Assembly (NCBI RefSeq): GCF_002005465.1
Contig: NZ_CP014691.1
Coordinates: forward strand, 1 to 64,000
DNA length: 64,000 bases
Source: Neoasaia chiangmaiensis
Lineage (GTDB): Bacteria > Pseudomonadota > Alphaproteobacteria > Acetobacterales > Acetobacteraceae
Reading direction: 5' to 3'
The translations under genes and the position numbers were made by a program. The notes under the pieces were generated by a model. It saw nothing but the letters and a program-made list of their open reading frames with translations, made no database searches and was not told the origin of the DNA. This document shows positions 8,073 through 16,999 of the stretch, in pieces. The first letter of the stretch is position 1. Every line of letters begins with the position of its first letter.

Positions 8073-10208
8073 ATGTTACAGCTTGATATCTCGATTAAGC
8101 GTAAACCACCGGTGTTACTGCAGGCAAATAGAACAGAGTGTGCAGCAGTTTGTCTTACGATGGCTGCCAATTATTTCGGAAACAACACGACTGTAAAAGA
8201 GATTAGATCGCTCGGTCTAGGAAGTACATTTGGGTGCTCTTTGTCGGACGTGTCGAGGGCTGCGCTTGTCATAAAAATCATGTCTCGTCCGATCGCCGTG
8301 AGTGCCGACGATCTGGCCGATTTGAAAGTTCCGACCATATTGCATTTTGATAACGACCATTTTGTCCTATTATCTAAGGTTAGCAGACAAAGCATCACAG
8401 TGAACGATCCGTCCTGTGGCGAGATAACCTTAAGTAAAAGAGAGTTCTCTTATAGAAGCTCCGGTTACGGTCTGGAGCTTTGGCCAGGCCAAAATTTCGA
8501 AAAAACTAATGTCGCGCAGAACCTGCGTCCCCATAAGTCTCTAGGTACAATACATGGTTCTCGCAAACTGGTTTGGAAAATAATATTAATATCAGTCGGT
8601 ATAGAAGCGCTTGGTTTATTGCTGCCTCTATTTTCGGAGTGGGTTCTTGACCTCGCAATACCATCATCCGATACAGATTTACTGTTTACCTTATCTATAT
8701 CTTTCTTTGTGGTCGTAATAGTGCAGCAGTTTTTGAATTATACACGAAGCTGGTGTATTATTTATTTGTCTAATTCGTACGGGATACAATGGAAGTCCCG
8801 CATGTTTTCACACATACTAAAATTGAACTACTCTTTTTTTTCTGGTCGCCTATTCGGTGACGTCCTTTCCCGCTTCGAATCTTTAGACGAGATAATAAAA
8901 GTTGTCACGAGTGTTTTCTTGATCAGTTACATTGACGGGGTTATGGCGCTTTTTACGATGGCAATGATGTTTGCATACAGTTGGAAGTTGGCATTACTCT
9001 CATGCGTCTCGTTGATATTTTATGCTTTGCTTAGAACCGTTCGGGTCGCCCCGCTGCATGGTGCTACTGCTCAGCAAATCGCGCTTAAAGCGCGGCAAGA
9101 AACTCATTTGATGGAAACAGTTCGAGGTTTAAGGACAATCAAACTTTTTCAAGAAGAGACACTTAGGCTGCGGGAGTGGATCAATATTGCAACAGCGCAG
9201 CTTAATGCTAGTGGCCGTTTATCAAACGCATCCGAGTTTTATCAGGTTCTGAGTGGCAGTCTTACGGGCACCGAGAGAATTGGCATTGTTTGGTGGGGGG
9301 CTGCAATGGTCATTCATGGTGATTTCTCCGTTGGAGGCTTGGTGGCATTTTTGGCCTACCGAGAGCAGGCGGACAAGCGAATTGTAAATGTCATCGATGC
9401 GGTTTCGAAAACAAGACTTCTTCAAATGCATTTGAGAAGAGTTGTTGAGATAACCTCTGAAGAACCCGAAGAAAATCGACTCTTAATCCAGAATGGCTCC
9501 CGTTCGGGTGACAAGGAGTTTCGCGAAATCCGGGCCGAAAACATAGCTTTTCGCTATTCGTCGGACGATAAATACATTTTAAAAGGTGTTGATCTCCGGC
9601 TATCGAGGTTAGATAGCGTTGCAATAATTGGCCCGTCAGGATCAGGAAAAACTACGCTGGCTCAAATCCTTGCAGGGTTATTAAGGCCGTCCTTAGGGCA
9701 GGTCGTACTTGATGGAAGGGTCTGCGTCAGTTCGGCGCTTCCGGAGCTAAGAGATATCTGTGGAACGGTTATGCAAGACGACTACTTGTTCAACGGAACT
9801 ATCATCGAAAATGTTAGTTTTTTCGAAGATCGACCCGACTTAGAACGAGTGACGGAATGCCTTTCGACTGCGTGCATAGTCGACGAGGTTAATGACATGC
9901 CAGCTCAAGGGTATACCAGAGTTGGTGATATGGGAAGCACGCTGTCTGGGGGGCAACGACAAAGAATTCTTCTCGCTAGAGCGCTGTATCGTAAGCCGGC
10001 CATATTGATCCTCGACGAAGCAACTAGTCAGTTAGACATTGCAACCGAGCGAAGAGTCGTTAATAACATCAAGGCGTTGGGGCTTGCGAGGATTTGTGTA
10101 GCGCATCGATACGAAACTATAAAATCGTGCGAGCGCTTTCTGTCGCTCTCTGGAGGAAAGATAATCCGCCGCGGGGCTGTCGAGGAATTGGAAAGGCCGG
10201 TAGCGTGA
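8073..10208 (+). CDS. Peptidase-containing ABC exporter (C39 domain), RaxB/CvaB-like
   Basis: A 711-residue three-domain protein with GGAGG before its ATG. Residues 1-140 are a C39 cysteine peptidase with apparently intact catalytic residues: Gln17, Cys23 (NRTECAAVC), His96 (DNDHFVLL) and Asp112 (NDPS). Residues about 165-440 are the membrane domain. The ATPase has the Walker A loop GPSGSGKTT (520-528), the signature LSGGQ (624-628), Walker B ILILDE (644-649) and the H-loop His678. Such exporters cut a leader after Gly-Gly and push the peptide through the inner membrane with an HlyD adaptor, here the gene just upstream. The likely cargo is the precursor at 5347, whose residues 14-15 are Gly-Gly. 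The next gene overlaps its stop codon. Confidence 0.92.
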   Translation: MLQLDISIKRKPPVLLQANRTECAAVCLTMAANYFGNNTTVKEIRSLGLGSTFGCSLSDVSRAALVIKIMSRPIAVSADDLADLKVPTILHFDNDHFVLLSKVSRQSITVNDPSCGEITLSKREFSYRSSGYGLELWPGQNFEKTNVAQNLRPHKSLGTIHGSRKLVWKIILISVGIEALGLLLPLFSEWVLDLAIPSSDTDLLFTLSISFFVVVIVQQFLNYTRSWCIIYLSNSYGIQWKSRMFSHILKLNYSFFSGRLFGDVLSRFESLDEIIKVVTSVFLISYIDGVMALFTMAMMFAYSWKLALLSCVSLIFYALLRTVRVAPLHGATAQQIALKARQETHLMETVRGLRTIKLFQEETLRLREWINIATAQLNASGRLSNASEFYQVLSGSLTGTERIGIVWWGAAMVIHGDFSVGGLVAFLAYREQADKRIVNVIDAVSKTRLLQMHLRRVVEITSEEPEENRLLIQNGSRSGDKEFREIRAENIAFRYSSDDKYILKGVDLRLSRLDSVAIIGPSGSGKTTLAQILAGLLRPSLGQVVLDGRVCVSSALPELRDICGTVMQDDYLFNGTIIENVSFFEDRPDLERVTECLSTACIVDEVNDMPAQGYTRVGDMGSTLSGGQRQRILLARALYRKPAILILDEATSQLDIATERRVVNNIKALGLARICVAHRYETIKSCERFLSLSGGKIIRRGAVEELERPVA

Positions 10209-10624
10209 AAATATCCTTTACGGGTTCCGCAAGATACCGTTCTGACGCGATATCGCTTATAGCGTGTTTTACCATTTGGGGGGCAGTCTTCCTGGCGTCA
10301 TTATTTGAGTTCTCATTTAAGGATGTGGTCAGATATATTGCATGCGCCCCGCTATTGGTGTTTCTGGCTACAATATTCACTATGGCTCTTTATTACAGTA
10401 TAAAAGGAGAGGGAAGAGTTTTTGATACTGAAAACCTACTACCTGAAAATCAAAAAAATTTTTACCGCTTCGCTTTACCGTTAGGCTTCGGAGCTTTTTT
10501 TACGGCCGTTGTTCCGTTCTCTCATAGTACTGACACTATCGTAAAGGTTTTGGATATGTTTGCGGTGTGTGTGGCTGGAAGATGTATAGAATTATGGATA
10601 TTGCTTCGAGATAGGCGAAATTGA
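10205..10624 (+). CDS. Small four-helix membrane protein, unknown; possible immunity or accessory protein
   Basis: A 139-residue protein. The GTG at 10205 overlaps the exporter stop codon as GTGA, which signals translational coupling; a longer frame starting inside the exporter gene is unlikely. About four hydrophobic segments are seen: ISLIACFTIWGAVFLASLF, VVRYIACAPLLVFLATIF, ALPLGFGAFFTAVV and VLDMFAVCVAGRCIELWILL. No family is recognised. Small multi-helix proteins coded next to bacteriocin exporters are often immunity proteins protecting the producer, and the coupling supports a role tied to export. That role is a guess from position only. Confidence 0.65.
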   Translation: MKISFTGSARYRSDAISLIACFTIWGAVFLASLFEFSFKDVVRYIACAPLLVFLATIFTMALYYSIKGEGRVFDTENLLPENQKNFYRFALPLGFGAFFTAVVPFSHSTDTIVKVLDMFAVCVAGRCIELWILLRDRRN

Positions 10625-10682
10625 TTATTCAATAACTCGAATATGACTAATTTCTCCATTTTGCTGACAGAGAGAGCATATC

Positions 10683-11675
10683 GTGGGTCTCGAGGCATAC
10701 GGTTTCGATTCTGTCGTTGATTGTTTGGAAATTCTTTTTGCAAGAGTCGGGGTGAGCTTTTCACGGTCGGAGATTTGCGGGAATTTCATAGCTAAATTTG
10801 ATAAATCCCTACCGCCGTTGGCGCTTCTTATTCATATGATTGAATCGTTAGGCCTTCCTAAGGCTAACGATATATGCGACGGGGTTTTTGATTGCGATCT
10901 GCTCGAATTGTGGAGTGATCGCTATGGCGTCAGGTGTAAGGTAGTTAAATACAGAAAGGCAGCTTCTGTTGACATGACGTCAAATACGTTCGTTGCACAA
11001 CACAAGTACATCCTTATCGCTCCTCCGATTATTTCTCAAAAGACTCGCGTGTGTCATACGTTTAATATTTCTCCTATCAAAGCTGGAGATCCAGAAAATA
11101 CATTTGTTCATAGAATCCGATTGGAAGAACGACGCCTGCATTTTATGTTGTCACGGGCAAGGCTAGAGGGCTTTCAGTCTCTTCAAGCTTGGAAACAGCA
11201 TCATAGAGCGCAGGGTGCGTCGCGGCTACGAGCGATCGGCCGACCCGAAATTCTGACGAGAGATTTTATCGAAACTATCCATGATCTTGTCGTTGGCTGG
11301 TCAGTTCCGCGAAAGAGATCTTTTCGAGACATTGATCTTTCAAGGGGACGAAAAATATATGCTTTTCATGGTAGTATAGCGGCCTCAATAGAAGAGTGGG
11401 TGCAGATTTACGGTGATATGCGAAAAATACAGTCAGCAACCGACATTGAAGCTTTGACGTGGGTTATTTTCGCGCTTGGAGATTTTAATGCTGTACACCC
11501 TTTTCCAGATGGAAACGGTCGAGTTTGCCGCATTTTGTGCCACTGGTATCTTCAATCAATAGGAAGAAGGGCTAGTCGAACAATGTTTCAGAAGAACATT
11601 TGGTATGGAGCAATGCATCGTTTGGGAGTCGGCGATACTCGTCCCATGTATCGCTTGATTTCCGGCGATCTATGA
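10683..11675 (+). CDS. Fic-domain protein with an uncharacterised N-terminal half
   Basis: A 330-residue protein with GTG start. The catalytic Fic motif HPFPDGNGR is complete at 272-280, so nucleotide transfer (usually AMP onto Ser, Thr or Tyr hydroxyls) is expected. The N-terminal 120 residues match no family that I recognise. Their pattern (VVDCLEILFARVGVSFSRSE, ALLIHMIESLGL, later AQHKYILIAPP) faintly resembles the helix order of C39-type peptidases, without a convincing catalytic set. An inhibitory (S/T)xxxE(G/N) helix is not obvious. It is the last gene of the cluster, same strand and same AT-rich composition; the IS3 terminus overlaps its final codons. A role in modifying the precursor or a target of the peptide is speculation. 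Confidence 0.85.
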   Translation: MGLEAYGFDSVVDCLEILFARVGVSFSRSEICGNFIAKFDKSLPPLALLIHMIESLGLPKANDICDGVFDCDLLELWSDRYGVRCKVVKYRKAASVDMTSNTFVAQHKYILIAPPIISQKTRVCHTFNISPIKAGDPENTFVHRIRLEERRLHFMLSRARLEGFQSLQAWKQHHRAQGASRLRAIGRPEILTRDFIETIHDLVVGWSVPRKRSFRDIDLSRGRKIYAFHGSIAASIEEWVQIYGDMRKIQSATDIEALTWVIFALGDFNAVHPFPDGNGRVCRILCHWYLQSIGRRASRTMFQKNIWYGAMHRLGVGDTRPMYRLISGDL

Positions 11676-11757
11676 ATTGACGTGCCCCCCGGAAATTGGA
11701 CCATCTGAAGTTGGAATTTTCCACTTGTGATCCCGTGCTTGGGATGAGGAGAATTCC

Positions 11758-12024
11758 ATGAAAGCATCGAAGTTCACCGAGGCGCAGATTGCGTTTGTTT
11801 TGAAGCAGGCCGAAGGGGGAACGTCGGTCGCTGAAATCTGCCGAAAGGCGGGTATTTCGGACGCAACGTTCTACAACTGGCGGAAGAAATACGCGGGTCT
11901 GATGCCGTCCGAGATGAAGCGGCTGCGTCTGCTTGAAGACGAGAACGCCAAGCTGAAACGGATCGTGGCGGACCTGTCGCTGGATAAGGCGATGCTGCAG
12001 GATGTTCTGTCAAAAAAGCTGTGA
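11758..12024 (+). CDS. IS3-family transposase OrfA
   Basis: An 88-residue DNA-binding OrfA, starting MKASKFTEAQIAFVLKQAEG, with a helix-turn-helix (SVAEICRKAGISDATFYNW) and a leucine-zipper-like end (RLRLLEDENAKLKRIV). Overlap with orfB and an A6G run at 12012-12018 fit the usual programmed -1 frameshift that makes the OrfAB transposase. OrfA itself is intact, but its OrfB partner is truncated. Confidence 0.9.
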   Translation: MKASKFTEAQIAFVLKQAEGGTSVAEICRKAGISDATFYNWRKKYAGLMPSEMKRLRLLEDENAKLKRIVADLSLDKAMLQDVLSKKL

Positions 12025-12776
12025 GGCCTGCGCGCAAACGCGAACTCGTGGACACGCTTCAGGGCGACTGGAAGGTCTCGACACGGCGCGCCTGCGCGGT
12101 GTTGCGGATCGACCGTTCGCTCTATGTCTACACGTCGAAGCGTGGCACGCAGGCCGAACTGACACAGTGGATCAAGGAGATCTGTGAAACCCGCTTGCGC
12201 TATGGCTACCGCCACGTTCATGTCCTGCTGAAACGAGACGGGTGGGCAGTCAATCCGAAGCGGGTCTATCGTCTTTACAAGGAGTTGGGCATGCAGTTGC
12301 GCAATAAGGTGCCTAAACGCCGGGTTAAGGCGAAGGTGCGCGAGGACCGTCGTCCGGCAACCCATAACAACGACACCTGGGCGATGGACTTCGTGCATGA
12401 CCAACTGGCGACGGGCCGCAAGATCAGGATCCTGACCGTGATCGACACCTTTTCCCCCTTCTCCCCGGCGACGGATCCGCGGTTCAGTTACCGCGGCGAG
12501 GATGTCGTCCAGACCCTGGAGCGGATATGCGGGCAGATGGGCTATCCTAGGAGTATCCGGGTCGACCAGGGCACGGAGTTCGTCAGCCGGGATCTGGATC
12601 TCTGGGCGTATCAGAAAGGCGTGGTGCTCGACTTCTCCCGCCCTGGCAAACCGACCGACAACAGCTTCATTGAGTCGTTCAACGGGAAATTCCGGACGGA
12701 GTGCCTGAACACGCACTGGTTCATGAGCCTTGACGACGCCCGCACAAAAATGGAGGTTTGGCGTAAGGACTACAAT
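12021..12776 (+). pseudogene. IS3-family transposase OrfB, C-terminally truncated
   Basis: The integrase part is present from MRPARKRELVDTLQGDWKVS through the DDE core: DTWAMDFVHDQL, then IRVDQGTEF, then DNSFIESFNGKFR. It stops matching after KMEVWRKDYN, where the last residues of an IS407-type OrfB (normally continuing EVRPHSAIG) are replaced by unrelated sequence. The open frame runs on to 12854 in foreign DNA. All three acidic residues remain, but loss of the end and of the right terminus should immobilise it. Confidence 0.85.
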
Positions 12777-12799
12777 CCTGCTTCACAACACCCATCTGT

Positions 12800-14872
12800 C
12801 TATGTGGCTGTTTCGAATAAGGTTTCTTGTTCATCTGTTTGTCCTGCGAGTTGATTGCGCCGGGTTCTTGCCTGACGGGCTACGAGCATTGCCTCGTCGC
12901 CATTGAGGATCTGTCGCTCGAATATCCAGGGACCGTCGGGCAATGGGTGCGTGGCGGCGATCTTTCCGGCCTCGGCGGCAAGCCGTAAGGTTTTGGGGGC
13001 GATGCCGAGCAGCTTCGCGGCTTCGCCCAGATTGAGGCATGGCTTTTCTTCATCAGGCGTGCCCCGATAGACCGGGATCCGATGATGCGAGCGCATGGAC
13101 GTCACCCGCTCGCGCGTCCAGCGGTTTCCATTCCCTGTCCGTAGTCCGTTGCGGTTCAGGATGCTGGCGATCAGGTCGTCACTGGCAATATGGACGAGAT
13201 CGCGCACGGCGGCGATGATGTCGGCACCGGTGCTGTTGCGCTGACCGCGTCGGCGGCGAGGCAGGCGCAGTTCGGTATGGATGCCCCCTGTCCAATGAAC
13301 AGCCAGGACGATTTCCGCTGTTTCGGTGTCGAGATCGGCAACAACCTCCTGTACCAATGTCCGAACGATCCGTTTTTTCAGACGGACATCCGTTGCTGGC
13401 GCCTGCCAGATAAATTTGAGATCATGCGCCAGTTCCAGCAGCGAGTGCGGTTCGCATGCGGATTCCTGCCCGCGTGCCGCGTCGTGGGCGGCGATCCTCT
13501 GCTCGATCGCGGCCGCGGCTGTCAGCGCAGCGTTTCATCGTCGTTCCAGTTCTCCAGTCACGAGCCTGTTTTCCGGATCGGCCGCATTATATTGACGGAA
13601 TGCCCGTTCAGCCTCGTAGCGGGCCGCCTGAAGATCGCGTGCCAGAGCTTCGCGTATCTGGTCGCGCTGCTCATTGATGGTCGCCTGAGCGGTGACGGCG
13701 GCCTCGATCGCACCGGGTCCTACGACGTCAAGCAGGGCCGTCTCGATCGCGTCATCGACCCGCAATCCGCCAAAGGCAATACAGCGCGGCTCCCCACTAT
13801 CGAGCCAGCCGCGCACACAGCTGTAGCGCGGGATATTATGTTCGGCTCCCGTGTAGCATACCGTCAGCTTGCGTCCGCACCGGTGACATCGCAGCAGACC
13901 GGCCCGCAGCGCGTTCCCATGTTTGGGCGCGCCATGATGACGTCCGGTCGGCACGTTCTCGCTCACCATCCGGCGGATCGCCTCTGCCTTGTCCCAGCTC
14001 ACATAACCATCATGCGTGCCAGGAATCAGGGCAAGCCAATTTTCGCGAGGTTTACGCTGGCGCTGGGCATTGAACGCACTGCCGTCATATGACGCGGCCA
14101 CGCCGGTCTTGCCATAGGCATAGGTGCCGCCATAGATCGGATTGGCGATCATGCGATGGATGGTGGCATAGTCCGGCCGTCGCCAGACAACATCGCCGTT
14201 CCGACGTCGTGCCGGCAGATCCAGGTCATGCGTGTGAAACCACAGGAGTGCCTGCCGTGCGCTGCCGAGTTCGGCGACCTTGTCAAAAACAAGGCTGATG
14301 GCTTCCTGAACCCGCATGTCAGGATCTTTCTCATAACGGTCGCCAGTTTTGATGAACCCCACAGGCGCACCGACCACGAGTTCGCCACGCCGCGCTTTCT
14401 CATAACGTGCCGTCAGGGACCGCTGACGCAGAAGGTCCAGCTCATACTCGTTCAAGCTGCCCTTCAGACCGAGCAGGAGCCGGTCATTCCCGACACGTGG
14501 TGCGTAAATGGCCTCCTGATCGATCAGAAGTGTGTCGACGACACGGCACATTTCGATGAGTTGCTGCCAGTCGCGGCTGTTCCGGGCGAACCGGGAGACC
14601 TCCAGGGCCGCAACCGCCCCGACGCGCCCCAAACAGACCTCGGCGACCATGCGGTCGAAACCTGCGCGAGTTACGCCGCCCGCTGCCGAGCAGCCCAGAT
14701 CGTCGTCGATCACGTCAATCGTCTGCCAGCCCAGCAGGGCGAGCCGTTCGCGCATGGCATATTGCAATGCGCGGCTTTCCCGGTTGTGCTGCACCTGATG
14801 CGCGGATGATTGTCGCACATACAGAATTACCCCACGCTCCAGATGACGCGGGCTGATCTTGTCACGGCTCAT
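12800..14872 (-). pseudogene. Large serine recombinase with one in-frame TGA
   Basis: A serine recombinase of about 690 codons. The resolvase domain begins [20 protein letters not shown], with [13 protein letters not shown] and [17 protein letters not shown] further on. A recombinase domain ([17 protein letters not shown]) and a zinc ribbon ([16 protein letters not shown]) follow. At 13535-13537 a TGA interrupts the frame after GELERR; downstream the same frame continues sensibly (NAALTAAAAIEQR, ATDVRLKKRIVRTLVQEVVADL) to a second stop at 12800, including a helix-turn-helix-like part (NLGEAAKLLGIAPKTL). A single TGG to TGA change explains it. The shorter 445-residue product might still be made. 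Its ATG overlaps the stop of an upstream gene as ATGA. Confidence 0.8.
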
Positions 14873-15275
14873 CGCGGGTCTCCTGCACGGCGCTGGGTCC
14901 GCGACCGCGCACGTGATCGAGGATCAGGCGGGTCATCATCGACTGCAGATCGTTCCGCGCCTGCTGGGGAAGGTCCTTCTAGACAAGGTTCGGACAGGGC
15001 GGTTCGACCTCCTTGCCACCGAACAGATCCGGCTGCGCCGATATCGTCCCCACACGGGAGCGCTGTCGTTCGTCGTGTCGCATGGTCCTCTCTCAGATTC
15101 CGGTCAGAAGAGAAGCCTGCAATGGTTTCAGGCGGATGCGCCGACAAAAACTCCGTCAGCAACGATCGCAGATCATGCAACGCATTGAGTGATACGACCG
15201 GATCCGGAGCCTGTCGCATCCCGGCGCACGCTGCGCGATCAAGCATCCATGCCGGCAATTCAAGGAGCCTGACCG
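14869..15275 (-). pseudogene. Partner gene of the serine recombinase, 5' end lost
   Basis: An open frame on the recombinase strand ends TGA at 14869, overlapping the recombinase ATG as ATGA. Its visible part contains LLELPAWMLDRAACAGMRQA and VVSLNALHDLRSLLTEF, a Trp/Cys pattern that I recall from short proteins coded just before recombinases of this kind. Beyond about 15275 the frame enters an IS110 fragment, so the real start is missing. Function unknown. The coupling by overlap suggests both proteins are made together. Confidence 0.5.
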
Positions 15276-15823
15276 CTCCAGCGTCGGGTATCCGTTGCCG
15301 AAGCATCTCAAAGCCCAGGTCACCCGCGAACTGGATCGCATCGAATTGCTCATGGAGCAGATCAAGGCGGTAGAAGGCGAACGGGATGAACTGGCGAAGA
15401 CGAATAACGTCAGTGAGCATTCGCCGATCTCTCAATTGCAGGGCCTCAAAGGGATCGGTCCCGAGTTTGCTGCAATTCTAACGCAGGAAGGACTGTTCCG
15501 ACATTTCGACAACCGGCGGCAGGTTGCCGCCTATGCTGGCCTGGCACCGTCGCTATGGAAGAGCGGATCGATCGATCGCGAAGGGCGTATCGAAATCTGG
15601 CAACACGCGGCTACGAACGACCATGATCCAGATGGCCTGGTTATGGCTGCGCTATCAGCCGGAAACGGCACTGGCACGGTGGTTCCATGAACATGTTGGC
15701 GCAAGAAGCACGCGGAGCCGTAAAACGGCGATCGTCGCGCTGGCCCGCAAGCTTCTTGTCGCACTCTGGAAATACGTCACAGGAGGCGTCGTCATCGACG
15801 GCGCGGTCCTGGCGCCTCTTTAA
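15276..15823 (+). pseudogene. IS110-family transposase, C-terminal fragment
   Basis: Only the C-terminal (transposase_20) part is present. It starts near PLPKHLKAQVTRELDRIELL and includes LQGLKGIGPEFAAILTQEG and NRRQVAAYAGLAPS. A frameshift near 15590 moves the frame by one; the other frame then reads KSGNTRLRTTMIQMAWLWLR and ends TGGVVIDGAVLAPL. The N-terminal DEDD domain is absent, so the copy is dead. Confidence 0.8.
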
Positions 15824-16128
15824 TGACGGCGCCTCCGACGTAAACGTCATCCTCAGGGCCTGATCAGTCCTGTGGATCCGGGCGAACGGACCGCAGCCCC
15901 CCATGGCTTGTAATGCCGAGCAAAAAGAATGGTCCCGTTCTCCTGAGCCTTTGCCCCGAACGCGGGATAATGGTGCTGCCGTGCAAGAGCGGCGACCGGA
16001 TGTGAGGTTCTACAGGCGCGGCACCGTGCCGGTAGTCGTTAAACAGGCTCAGACCATGGATCCGAAAGACGGAGTGAAAATATGCCAACACAGTAAACAG
16101 CGGCGTTGACAGAGAACTCCTCATGTGA

Positions 16129-16144
16129 GGGGGCACGTCAATTC
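16129..16144. repeat. Inverted copy of the IS3 terminus
   Basis: These 16 bases are the exact reverse complement of 11674-11689, the left end of the IS3 element plus four flanking bases. Together they bracket 4.4 kb of mixed IS and recombinase sequence. As the four outer bases are also inverted rather than directly repeated, this is not a normal target duplication. Confidence 0.7.
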
Positions 16145-16243
16145 CGTTTGCATGACACTCAAATTGCGATTTTGAGCGAATGTCGGTATCGGCCAAGCCA
16201 TGCCCCCGCAACCATGAATTAAGCGACTGATATCGCACACTAA

Positions 16244-16269
16244 AACCCGCCCTCACCGGCGGGTTTTTT
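16244..16269 (+). terminator. Rho-independent terminator-like hairpin
   Basis: AACCCGCC (16244-16251) pairs with GGCGGGTT (16258-16265) around a six-base loop, followed by a run of T. No intact gene on the plus strand ends just before it. Confidence 0.6.
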
Positions 16270-16421
16270 GTTGCCCAAATCACCCCGCAGGAAACACATA
16301 GGAAACAGACGAAAAGGTAATCCGGCGCATTTTTGTCGGACTTCACAAGTGTGTGATGCAGGCGCGAAGCCACTTACCTCGTGTTCGAGGTGATGAGCAC
16401 TCTCGGGCCTGTTTCTCTCGA

Positions 16422-16890
16422 TTAGGAGAAGGTCTCGCTTTGTCGATGGTCCTGTCGAGGCTGGACCTCGTTGTAGTCGACACGCCAAGCCTCTATTTTT
16501 GCCCCGGCTGAAGAAGTCAGCACGACCCCATTCTGATACCCCCATAGATGCGCGCTGTCGGCAAGCCGGTCGTGACCAAAATCCGTTGCCCAGCTATCAT
16601 TGGTGCGCGCCGCATGACGACGTTCCTCGCGCAGGCGCGCCATGTCGATATCTTCTTAAGCTTGTCCACGAGTTCGCGCTTGCGAGCAGGTCTCAGATTT
16701 TTTGAAGGATCATGTCCTGCTGCATTTCCCGCTCCAACGATATATCCTCCACCAACTTGCGCAACGTGACATTTTCATCCTCAAGCAGCTTCAGTCGCCG
16801 CATCTCCATCAGCAGTAGGCCGTCATATTTCTTCTTCCAGTTGAAAATATAATGCCTGACTGATCTCAGCCTTTCGACAAAGCTCCGCAA
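16422..16890 (-). pseudogene. Heavily decayed IS3-family element
   Basis: OrfA remains as RHYIFNWKKKYDGLLLMEMR and LKLLEDENVTLRKLVEDISL (16693-16890). OrfB is reduced to RREERRHAARTNDSWATDF-like and YQNGVVLTSSAGAK-like scraps, ending EAWRVDYNEVQP. Large internal deletions have removed the catalytic core. It is different in sequence from the IS3 copy at 11.7 kb. Confidence 0.7.
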
Positions 16891-16999
16891 TGGGGATGCC
16901 GTCGTCCCTTTTCGTTTCTCTCATCCTGAGAAACGGCCCGCGAAAAACTCTACCCAAAAACGATCCAGTTTGCCGGAACCAGATTGGCGCCCGATCCGG

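Larger units (their letters stand above)
11678..12776 (+). mobile_element. IS3-family (IS407-like) element, 3' truncated
   Basis: The left terminus reads TGACGTGCCCCCCGGAAATT, followed by the two overlapping transposase frames. The element breaks off inside orfB near 12776, where unrelated recombinase sequence begins. A reversed copy of its terminus is found at 16129-16144. Confidence 0.75.
15824..16419. other. IS-derived noncoding stretch
   Basis: No supportable gene. The first 300 bases look like the non-coding tail of the IS110 element. At 16129-16144 a reversed copy of the IS3 terminus (GGGGGCACGTCAATTC) is present, and 16244-16269 holds a terminator-like hairpin. Confidence 0.5.

Noticed and set aside
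13190-14809. Long plus-strand frames opposite the serine recombinase
   Set aside because: They are antisense to a recognisable recombinase and show no domain or ribosome binding site.
15864-16373. A 169-codon minus-strand frame over the IS110 tail and IS3 end
   Set aside because: It crosses IS termini and a terminator hairpin, and no domain is recognisable.
16321-16420. Possible tRNA-like stretch containing GTTCGAGG
   Set aside because: The sequence cannot be folded into acceptor, D and anticodon stems; the match is limited to a T-loop-like string.
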